DNA of 36,270 bases from an uncultured Senegalimassilia sp. (GTDB taxonomy: Bacteria; Actinomycetota; Coriobacteriia; Coriobacteriales; Eggerthellaceae), in the NCBI GenBank assembly GCA_934630815.1, contig CAKTWI010000023.1, positions 1 through 36,270 on the forward strand. Reading direction: 5' to 3'. A program made the translations under genes and the position numbers. The notes beneath the pieces are model-generated. The model did no database searches, was not told the DNA's origin, and was given only the letters and a program-made list of their open reading frames with translations. This document shows positions 1 to 6,540 of the stretch, one piece after another; the stretch's first letter is position 1, and every line of letters begins with the position of its first letter.

Positions 1-506
1 GTCAGCTCGGCGGAGCGGGCGCTGAACAGCAGATGGTAGTCGCTGATGGCCACGCCGATGAGGCCCGCCGTGGCGAAGGCGATCGCTTGCGAGATCAAAA
101 AGCCCAGCCCAAGGCCTGCCAGCAGTGCGATTACGCCGACGATCAGCGTTTCCATCAGCACCACCGAAGAGACTTGGCGCGGGCTCATGCCCAGTAGCAA
201 GTACGTGCCGAATTCCTTTTTGCGTGCACGAACAACGAATCGGTTGGCGTACAGGACCAAAAATCCCAAAACAACGGCGACGACGATGCTGAAATAGGTC
301 ATGACCTGCGCGAGGATGTCGAAAATGCTTGCGCCCGACGCCAGGAACACGTTCGCGGCGCCTTCCTGCGCCTCGAACAGCACGCGGGAATCCTCGATGG
401 CATTGAAGGCGTAGAACACCGCCACGCCCAAGGTCAGGGTTACGAAATACACGGCGTAATCGCGCATGCTGCGGCGCACGTTGCGCAAGGCAAGTTTCAT
501 CAACAT
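1..506 (-). CDS. BceB/FtsX-like ABC transporter permease (partial, N-terminal part)
   Basis: Only the first ~168 codons lie in the window; the gene runs off the left edge. The protein begins MLMKLALRNVRRSMRDY, typical of the large FtsX-type permeases of bacitracin/peptide-resistance (BceB-like) systems. Membrane segments are visible at about residues 17-36, 63-88 and 115-138. The loop RKKEFG followed by LLLGM (about 95-107) is a hallmark of BceB permeases (family knowledge). The start at 506 is chosen because an AGGCGG ribosome-binding site overlaps the stop region of the upstream ATPase gene; a GTG three codons earlier is also possible. Its partner is the ATPase gene just upstream, and together they should move or detoxify a cell-envelope-active peptide. 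The substrate is unknown. Confidence 0.85.
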   Translation of the reverse strand, partial: MLMKLALRNVRRSMRDYAVYFVTLTLGVAVFYAFNAIEDSRVLFEAQEGAANVFLASGASIFDILAQVMTYFSIVVAVVLGFLVLYANRFVVRARKKEFGTYLLLGMSPRQVSSVVLMETLIVGVIALLAGLGLGFLISQAIAFATAGLIGVAISDYHLLFSARSAEL

Positions 507-518
507 GATGGCCACCGC

Positions 519-1388
519 CTAGTTGCGCGGCGCGTCAGCGTGCGAGGGCGCGAAGCCGACCGCGGGGGAGTCGCCCTGCTTGCCGGAAAGGAACGCCTGG
601 ACTTCAAGGATGCGCTGGTAGAAATCGGTTCGGGCGTCATCGCCGCGGCGCAGCTCGTTGAACAGCTTGCCGTCCTTGATGAACAGGATGCGATCGGCGT
701 AGGAGGCGGCGACCGCATCGTGCGTGACCATCATGATGGTGGCGCGCAGCTTCGCGTTCAGCACCTCGAGGGTTTCAAGGAGGACGGCGGCGTTGCGCGA
801 GTCGAGCGCGCCGGTGGGCTCATCGGCCAAGACCAGCTTCGGGTCGGCGACGATGGCGCGCGCCGCGGCCACGCGCTGGCGCTGGCCGCCCGACATCTGG
901 CGCGGATATTTCTGCAGGACGTCCGTCACGCCCAGCATGTTGGCGGTGCTGTCGACCTTCGCGCGCACGGCGTCGGCCTTCTCGCCCTTGATGGTAAGGG
1001 CCAGGGCGATGTTCTCGAAACCGGTCAGGGTGTCCAGCAGGTTTGCGTCCTGGAAGATGAAGCCCAGGTCGTCGCGGCGGAACTTGGAGAGCTGGCGGCT
1101 GCGCAGCTGCGTGATGTCGAGCCCGTTCAGGATGATGTTCCCGCTGGTCACGGTGTCGATGGTGGAGATGCAGTTCAAAAGCGTGCTCTTGCCCGAGCCC
1201 GATGGGCCCATCACGCCGACGAACTCGCCTTCGCAGATATCGAACGACACGTCGTCGAGCGCACGCGTGACGGCCTCGCGCGAGCCGTATACCTTCCGAA
1301 CGTCGCGCACGGAGAGCAGGACGTTGCGGCTGTCGGGCGTGCCCGCGTTCGCGATGCCTGCCGGTGGAGTTGCGGTAACTATGGTCAT
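519..1388 (-). CDS. BceA-like ABC transporter ATP-binding protein
   Basis: 289-residue ATPase that should energise the adjacent FtsX-like permease at the inner face of the membrane. Walker A GPSGSGKST is at residues 61-69, the Q-loop reads FQDANLL, the signature is MSGGQRQRV and Walker B is LVLADEPTGALDS. This is the MacB/LolD/BceA subfamily pattern. The first ~20 residues are a non-conserved extension. An AAAGGAA ribosome-binding site lies 6 nt before the ATG. The order regulator, kinase, ATPase, permease on one strand is the classic arrangement of Bce peptide-sensing and detoxification modules, so a role in resistance to a cell-wall-active peptide is inferred. It sits 85 nt after the kinase gene, behind a candidate response-regulator binding site, and may have its own promoter. 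Confidence 0.9.
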   Translation of the reverse strand: MTIVTATPPAGIANAGTPDSRNVLLSVRDVRKVYGSREAVTRALDDVSFDICEGEFVGVMGPSGSGKSTLLNCISTIDTVTSGNIILNGLDITQLRSRQLSKFRRDDLGFIFQDANLLDTLTGFENIALALTIKGEKADAVRAKVDSTANMLGVTDVLQKYPRQMSGGQRQRVAAARAIVADPKLVLADEPTGALDSRNAAVLLETLEVLNAKLRATIMMVTHDAVAASYADRILFIKDGKLFNELRRGDDARTDFYQRILEVQAFLSGKQGDSPAVGFAPSHADAPRN

Positions 1389-1460
1389 GGGGGATTCCTT
1401 TCTCTTTGATTCGGTATATCCCCATGATGCGGCGCTTGCGAAAACGAAGCCATCGAAGGG

Positions 1461-1489
1461 CCTTACCGCAATCTTACGGTGTTGTAAGG
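1461..1489 (-). promoter_or_regulatory. Candidate response-regulator binding site upstream of the ABC genes
   Basis: Three GTAAG/CTTAC half sites sit together here: on the plus strand CTTAC at 1462-1466 and again at 1473-1477 (11 bp apart, one helical turn), with an inverted GTAAG at 1484-1488. OmpR/PhoB-family regulators commonly bind direct repeats at this pitch. The site overlaps the 3' end of the kinase gene and is 70-100 bp upstream of the ATPase start, where Bce-type regulators usually activate their transporter genes. A possible -10 (GATATA on the minus strand, near 1420) lies downstream. The functional assignment is inference. Confidence 0.4.
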
Positions 1490-2664
1490 TTTGCGGCCAA
1501 ATCCATGCGCGTGCGGTCGAGCGGGAAGGTCAGCGTGATAGTCGTGCCCATCCCTTCTTCTGAGGAAACGCGCAGGCCAAGACCCATTCTTTCGCAGGCA
1601 ACGGCGGCTAGGTACAGCCCCATGCCCGTTGCCTTGTGGTGCGTGCGGCCCCGGCTTCCCGTGAAGCCGCGATCGAATACGCGCGGCACGTCGGCGGCGG
1701 GGATGCCGTCGCCGTCGTCGCCGATCGCCAGCTCGATGCAGCCGTCTTTCGTGCCCGCGTCCTTCACTGTGCTCTCGAAACGGATGGTCTTCGCGCCGTA
1801 CTTCGCCGAGTTCTCCAGAACCTGGCCGATGATGAAGTCGGTCCATTTCGCGTCGGCGAGCACCTTGAGTTCGTCGTCGATGGCGAACTCGGGCGAGACC
1901 CCTGCGCCAATGAGCGTGCGGGATCGTTGGCGGCACGCCTTGCGCGCGATGGCGGCAAGGTTGAGCTCCTCGATGGAGAAGTCCTCGCTCAGCGTTGCCG
2001 AGCGTGCGTAGTAAAGTGCCTGCTCAACGCGGGATTCGATGCGGTCGAGGTCGCCGCGCACCTTGTTGATTTCGGGGCCGTGAAGGTTCGATAGCGCTAA
2101 CTGCGCCGATGCGATGGGCGTTTTGGCCTCGTGGACCCATAGCTCGATGTAGTTGCGATACTCCTTCATGTCGCGGGAACGAGCGGCAAGCTCGTCGGAG
2201 GCGGCTTTGCCCTGCACGGCGAGCGCGTGGTAGGCGATGGAGCCTTCGAGCGTGCGCGGTTCGTTCAGGATCGACGAGAGGTAGCGTGCGTTTTCGGGCG
2301 AGTCGCAGAACAGGTCCAGCTGCTGGTAGAACTCGCGATCGCGCAAAAACCCGCCGGCGAGCGCGACGCTGGCGAATGCTGCTTCGCAGAAGGAAACGAG
2401 CGCGATTGCCGAAGCGTTCGAGCCGGTGACGGCCATGATGCCTGCAACGACGGCTATCAGGGCAACCGCGCCGATCGCGAACCCGGCGTGCGATCGGAGG
2501 TACGCGCCGAAGGAGTAGGTGCGTTCCGGGCGGTCGGCGCGGCCGTCGGCGGTGGGTTGCGCGGGCGCGCCGCGTGGCGGCTCGATGGGCGAGTTGGGCT
2601 CCGGGCCGCCCGCCGAGCCGGATGCCGCATCCGGCGTGCGGTTTCCCCGAATCGCGGCGCTCAT
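1474..2664 (-). CDS. Intramembrane-sensing histidine kinase (BceS-like)
   Basis: 396-residue sensor kinase. The start at 2664 is chosen because its ATG overlaps the stop codon of the response-regulator gene (ATGA), implying translational coupling. The open frame extends further upstream, but that part is antisense-like, Arg/His-rich and lies within the regulator gene. A Pro/Ala-rich cytoplasmic N-terminus (about 1-50) is followed by two closely spaced membrane segments (about 61-80 and 85-105) with almost no extracellular loop, the mark of intramembrane-sensing kinases that rely on a BceAB-type transporter as sensor. The phospho-acceptor motif ELWVHEAKTPIA puts His at residue 178. The ATPase domain shows QVLENSAKYG, GDDGDGIP and TGMGLYL motifs. 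The partner regulator is encoded immediately upstream. Confidence 0.9.
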   Translation of the reverse strand: MSAAIRGNRTPDAASGSAGGPEPNSPIEPPRGAPAQPTADGRADRPERTYSFGAYLRSHAGFAIGAVALIAVVAGIMAVTGSNASAIALVSFCEAAFASVALAGGFLRDREFYQQLDLFCDSPENARYLSSILNEPRTLEGSIAYHALAVQGKAASDELAARSRDMKEYRNYIELWVHEAKTPIASAQLALSNLHGPEINKVRGDLDRIESRVEQALYYARSATLSEDFSIEELNLAAIARKACRQRSRTLIGAGVSPEFAIDDELKVLADAKWTDFIIGQVLENSAKYGAKTIRFESTVKDAGTKDGCIELAIGDDGDGIPAADVPRVFDRGFTGSRGRTHHKATGMGLYLAAVACERMGLGLRVSSEEGMGTTITLTFPLDRTRMDLAANLTTP

Positions 2665-3335
2665 CGGATCACGTAGCCCAGGCCGCGGCGGGTGGTGATG
2701 AAGTCGTCGGGCACGCCTGCGGACTGCAGGCTGCGACGCAGGCGATTCACGTTCACCGTGAGCGTGTTGTCGTCGACGAACGCGTCGGTTTGCCACAGCT
2801 CATCCATCAGCTCGCTGCGCGAGATGATGGAGCCCGCGTTCTCCATAAGGATGCGCAGGATCAGCAGCTCGTTGCGCGACAGCTCGACGCTTTTGCCGCG
2901 ATACGAGACCTCGGCCCGCACGGGGTCCAGAGAAACGCCGCCGTGCTCAAGCCGCCCCCGCGCCGGGTCGGCGGAGCCGCTGCGCGCGAGCGCGCGGTCG
3001 ATGCGGGCGAGCAGCGCGGCGGGGCGATAGGGCTTGACCACGTAGTCGTCTGCGCCGACATTCATGCTCATAACCTCGTCGAACTCGCTATCGGAGGAGG
3101 TCAGGACGATGATGGGGACGTTGCTTTCCTGACGGATGGAGCGGCAGATCTCGTGGCCGTACGCGCTGGGGAGCGAAAGGTCGAGCAGGATGCAATCGGG
3201 GCATGCCGCCAAAGCTTCGCCCGCGGCGTTCGCGAATGACTCGCAGCAAAGGCATTCGTGCCCCTTAAGTTTGAGCATGCGCACAAGATTCTCCCGCAAG
3301 GAGGCATCGTCCTCGACAATGAACAACCGCGCCAT
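2661..3335 (-). CDS. OmpR-family response regulator (BceR-like)
   Basis: 224-residue two-domain regulator. The receiver domain has the acidic pair at residues 9-10, the phosphorylated Asp at 52 (CILLDLSLP) and the conserved Lys in DDYVVKPY. A winged-helix DNA-binding domain follows, with RNELLILRIL, NTLTVNVNRLRRSL and the terminal TRRGLGYVIR typical of OmpR/PhoB members. It is the first gene of the four-gene module, and its start is backed by an AAAGGGGA ribosome-binding site. It probably activates the ABC genes through the repeat at 1461-1489 (inference). Confidence 0.93.
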   Translation of the reverse strand: MARLFIVEDDASLRENLVRMLKLKGHECLCCESFANAAGEALAACPDCILLDLSLPSAYGHEICRSIRQESNVPIIVLTSSDSEFDEVMSMNVGADDYVVKPYRPAALLARIDRALARSGSADPARGRLEHGGVSLDPVRAEVSYRGKSVELSRNELLILRILMENAGSIISRSELMDELWQTDAFVDDNTLTVNVNRLRRSLQSAGVPDDFITTRRGLGYVIR

Positions 3336-3583
3336 CGATCCCCTTTCGCTTCGAGTAGATGAGCCGATGATAGCGCAGCGCCGCGGGTTGCGGGCGTTTT
3401 GTCATAAGCCTGACGCTTTGGGGATGTAGCGTTGTCTGTCAGGGATGCGATTGCCTCATCGGGCGCCGTTTCCCCGTTCGCTTGCGGCATTGACCGGAAC
3501 GTGGTCGGCGGCACCGGCGAGTTAGCCTATGCTTATGCGCATCAGAGGCTTGCGAAAGCAACGACGGCGTGAAAGGAACCCTC

Positions 3584-4189
3584 ATGGGAATGAATATCGT
3601 ATGTCTGGACCTGGAAGGCGTGCTGGCACCGGAGATCTGGGTCGCGTTCGCGGAGAAGGCCGGCATCCCCGACCTCATGCGCACCACGCGCGATGAGCCC
3701 GACTACGACAAGCTCATGCAGTTCCGCCTGGACGTGCTGCGCCGCCATGGCATGGGCCTGCCGCAGATCCAGGAGGTCATCGCCGACATCCAGCCCGTGC
3801 CCGGTGCCAAGGAGTTCCTGGACGACCTGCGCGCGCAGACCCAGGTGATCATCATCAGCGACACGTTCGAGCAGTTCGCCCAGCCCATCATGGAGAAGCT
3901 CGGCTGGCCGACCATCTTCTGCAACACGCTGGAAGTTGCCGACGACGGCACCATCACCGGCTACCGCATGCGCTGCGATCAGACGAAGCTGACCACGGTC
4001 CGCGCGCTGCATTCCTGCGGCTTCGAGACCATCGCCTCGGGCGACAGCTACAACGACCTGGGCATGATCAAGGCGTCGAAGGTGGGCTTCCTGTTCCGCA
4101 GCACCGTCACCATCAAGGCCGAGCATCCGGAAATCCCCGCGTACGAGACCTTCGAGGACCTGTCTCGCGCCATCAAGGCCGCGCTGTAA
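3584..4189 (+). CDS. thrH: HAD-family phosphoserine phosphatase / homoserine phosphotransferase (ThrH)
   Basis: 201-residue HAD hydrolase of the ThrH type, which dephosphorylates phosphoserine and can move the phosphate to homoserine, linking serine and threonine biosynthesis. Diagnostic is the nucleophile motif CLDLEGVLAPEIW near the N-terminus: D-x-E in place of the usual D-x-D, as in ThrH (family knowledge). IIISDTF (HAD motif 2) and the C-terminal SGDSYNDLGM (motif 4) are present, and the length fits the family. The ATG at 3584 is chosen over an in-frame GTG 15 nt upstream because AAAGGAA lies 5 nt before it and the ThrH core starts almost at once; an ATG two codons later is possible. It is divergent from the regulator gene and seems monocistronic. 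Confidence 0.9.
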   Translation: MGMNIVCLDLEGVLAPEIWVAFAEKAGIPDLMRTTRDEPDYDKLMQFRLDVLRRHGMGLPQIQEVIADIQPVPGAKEFLDDLRAQTQVIIISDTFEQFAQPIMEKLGWPTIFCNTLEVADDGTITGYRMRCDQTKLTTVRALHSCGFETIASGDSYNDLGMIKASKVGFLFRSTVTIKAEHPEIPAYETFEDLSRAIKAAL

Positions 4190-4585
4190 GGCGGGTTTTG
4201 CGCGGAAGGGGCGCGGACCCGCGTGGGGCGGAGGCCCCGGGCGCGTAGGGCCATGCGTCTGAGATGCGTGCTTTTCGGGCGATTGATGCTGCGCATCTGA
4301 AGCGTTCGGATTGCTCGGGCAGATAACGCTGCGCGTTCGAGGCGCTTGGGCTTTTCGGGGCTGGCTCCTGACAGGTATTGCTACGTCCCCGAAGTGTCCG
4401 GTTGATGCGTCCGGCGGGTTTTAAGGGCCGTCGCTTGGAGCGTTCGCCGTTTTCGGCTTGCGCTTCGGGCGACGGCCTTTTTCGCTTTGCGGCTTGTGTT
4501 CGTTCGGAGGGTTAACAAGACCGAAACCTGAACCTTCGCCTTATGCCATAGGATACTGCGCAAGTATCAAAACACTAGGAGTACG
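4190..4585. other. Intergenic region between thrH and the formate/hydrogen locus
   Basis: No convincing gene. The first ~230 nt are GC-rich with no clear pattern. A long hairpin with a T-run lies at 4426-4482 (separate entry). The ~100 nt after it (GGGTTAACAAG, TTATGCCATAGGATACT) are less GC-rich than the flanks and probably hold the promoter of the redox operon, but I could not find a well-spaced -35/-10 pair. Confidence 0.5.
4426..4482 (+). terminator. Intrinsic terminator or attenuator hairpin upstream of the redox operon
   Basis: A perfect 9-bp outer stem, GGCCGTCGC (4426-4434) with GCGACGGCC (4469-4477), is followed directly by TTTTT. The interior folds further (AGCG with CGCT, GCCG with CGGC around TTTT), giving a long rod. 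This is the rho-independent terminator pattern on the plus strand. It is about 235 nt after thrH and 180 nt before the first redox gene, so it may end thrH transcription or attenuate a longer leader. Confidence 0.6.
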
Positions 4586-4639
4586 ATGGGGCGGCTTATA
4601 CCATTGCCGTCCCCATGCAAGCGTTGCGAGCCTGCATAA
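4586..4639 (+). CDS. Putative 17-codon leader peptide (small ORF)
   Basis: A short open frame with a good ribosome-binding site (TAGGAG, about 5 nt before ATG) encodes 17 residues beginning MGRLIPLPSPC and ending with a C-x-x-C pair (CKRCEPA). It stops 20 nt before the first redox gene. Nothing like it is known to me. Position, start signal and cysteine pair make it a candidate leader peptide coupling translation of the downstream Fe-S flavoprotein to cysteine or redox status. This is inference; the frame could be fortuitous. Confidence 0.3.
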   Translation: MGRLIPLPSPCKRCEPA

Positions 4640-4659
4640 GCAGGCGAAACGGGGGAGAA

Positions 4660-6540
4660 ATGACGAGATTGTCCATTGCGCCCGCTTCGGCGGACGATGC
4701 CCGCATCGGCGGGTTCCTGGACCGGCAGAAGCGTCGCGTCGACGCCATGCCGCCGGGCATGTGCCCTCTGGCGCAGCAGCTGACGCTGCTCGAGGAGGGC
4801 GCGCTGCAAACGTGCGGCAAATGCGTGCCGTGCCGCGACGGCCTGCCCCAGTTGGCGGGCATGCTGCGCGATCTGGTGGATTGCAAGGCAGACGCCGCCG
4901 AGGTCGAGCGCATGCGCGCGCTGGCCGAGATGGTGCGCGACACGTCGGATTGCGCCATCGGCTACGAATCGGCGAACGCCCTGTTGGAGGGCCTGGACAC
5001 CTTCGCCGCCGAGGTTGAAAGCCATGTGAGCAAGCACGAATGCCAGCGCAGCGTGGGTCAGTCGGTGCCGTGCGAGACGTTCTGCCCGGCGCACGTGAAC
5101 GTGCCCGCCTACATCGCGCTGGTGGCGCAGGGCGATTACGCCGGCGCCGTGCAGATGATCCGCAAGGACAACCCGTTCCCCACCGCGTGCGGCCTGGTGT
5201 GCGAGCATCCTTGCGAGCAGCGGTGCCGCCGCACGCTTATCGACGCGCCGCTCAACATCCGCGGCATCAAGGAGTTCGCCTGCGAGCACGCGCGCGCCGA
5301 TCAGGTGCCCGTGCCGGAGCGCCTGCCCGAAACCGGCCGCCGCGTGGCGGTCGTGGGCGGCGGCCCGTCCGGTTTGACCTGTGCGTACTTCGCCGCCTTG
5401 ATGGGCCACGACGTTGACGTGTTCGAGGAGCGCAAGCAGTTGGGCGGCATGATCCGCTACGGCATCCCCGCGTACCGTTTCCCGCGCGAGCGTCTGGACG
5501 AGGACATCCGCGGCATCCTGGCCGTGGGCGGCATCACCGTGCATACCGAAAGTCCCGTGGACGCCGCGCGCATGGCGCAGCTTTCCGCGGATTACGACGC
5601 CGTGTACGTGGCTATCGGCGCGCAAACCGGCAAGGGCCTGCGCATCGACGGCACGGATGCCGAAGGTGTGTTCTCCGCCGTTGACCTGCTCGGACGCATC
5701 GGCGACGGCGATTATCCCGACTTCACGGGCAAGAAGGTGGCCGTCATCGGCGGCGGCAACGTGGCCATGGACTGCTGCCGTACCGCGGTGCGCGCCGGCG
5801 CCGAGGAGGTGTCGGTGGTGTATCGCCGCCGTATCTCCGACATGACGGCGCTGCCGGCCGAGATCGAGTCGGCCATCGCCGAGGGCGTGGAGATGATCAC
5901 GCTGCAGGCGCCGGCCGCCATCGAGAAGGACGAGCAGGGCCGCTGCTGCGCGCTGCTGACGAACCCGCAGATGATCGGCCCGGTCAAGCGAGGCCGTCCC
6001 GCGCCGGTTGCCGCCGACAAGCCGCAGATGCGCATCCCTGCCGACATCATCCTGATCGCCGTGGGCCAGAACATCGTGTCCGCGCCGTTCGAGGAGTTCG
6101 GCATGGCGGCCGAATGGGGCGAGTTCAAGGCCGACGAGCAGCTGCACGCGCAGATGGACGCCGAGGCGCTTGCCGCCCGCGGCGCCGATTCCTCCGCGGG
6201 CGCGAACGTGTTCGTGGGCGGCGACTGCCAGACCGGCCCGGCATCGGCCATCAAGGCCATCGCCGCCGGCAAGGTTGCTGCGCGCAACATCGACCATATG
6301 CTGGGTTTCAACCACACGCTCGACTGCGGCGTGGCGGTTCCGCCGGCCCAGCCCAACGACCGCGCGGCGTACGGCCGCGTGGAGGTGCTCGAGCGCCCCG
6401 CGCGCGAGCGCAAGAACGATTTCGACGCCGTCGAGGTTCCCATGAGCACGGAGGAGGCCATGCAGGAATGCGGCCGCTGCCTGCGCTGCGACCACTTCGG
6501 CGCCGGCGCCTGCGAAGGGGGGCGTATCCAGTATGCTTAA
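4660..6540 (+). CDS. NuoF-type [4Fe-4S] domain fused to GltD/NfnB-like NAD(P)H oxidoreductase (formate dehydrogenase partner)
   Basis: 626-residue cytoplasmic Fe-S flavoprotein. Residues ~30-125 resemble the C-terminal [4Fe-4S] domain of NuoF/HydB (CGKCVPCR with Cys52, 55, 58 and a fourth Cys near 98), but the NADH/FMN-binding part of NuoF is absent. From ~130 on it is GltD-like: cysteines near 138, 142, 181, 185 and 189 for Fe-S clusters, a first Rossmann motif GGGPSG (233-238), a second GGGNVAMD (364-371), and VYRRR (387-391), in the position that favours NADP(H) in this family. The C-terminus has an extra CGRCLRC motif. The start is fixed by GGGGGAG and by alignment with the paralogue at 9477. 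It overlaps the formate dehydrogenase gene by 8 nt, so it is inferred to pass electrons between NAD(P)H and that enzyme. Confidence 0.88.
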   Translation: MTRLSIAPASADDARIGGFLDRQKRRVDAMPPGMCPLAQQLTLLEEGALQTCGKCVPCRDGLPQLAGMLRDLVDCKADAAEVERMRALAEMVRDTSDCAIGYESANALLEGLDTFAAEVESHVSKHECQRSVGQSVPCETFCPAHVNVPAYIALVAQGDYAGAVQMIRKDNPFPTACGLVCEHPCEQRCRRTLIDAPLNIRGIKEFACEHARADQVPVPERLPETGRRVAVVGGGPSGLTCAYFAALMGHDVDVFEERKQLGGMIRYGIPAYRFPRERLDEDIRGILAVGGITVHTESPVDAARMAQLSADYDAVYVAIGAQTGKGLRIDGTDAEGVFSAVDLLGRIGDGDYPDFTGKKVAVIGGGNVAMDCCRTAVRAGAEEVSVVYRRRISDMTALPAEIESAIAEGVEMITLQAPAAIEKDEQGRCCALLTNPQMIGPVKRGRPAPVAADKPQMRIPADIILIAVGQNIVSAPFEEFGMAAEWGEFKADEQLHAQMDAEALAARGADSSAGANVFVGGDCQTGPASAIKAIAAGKVAARNIDHMLGFNHTLDCGVAVPPAQPNDRAAYGRVEVLERPARERKNDFDAVEVPMSTEEAMQECGRCLRCDHFGAGACEGGRIQYA

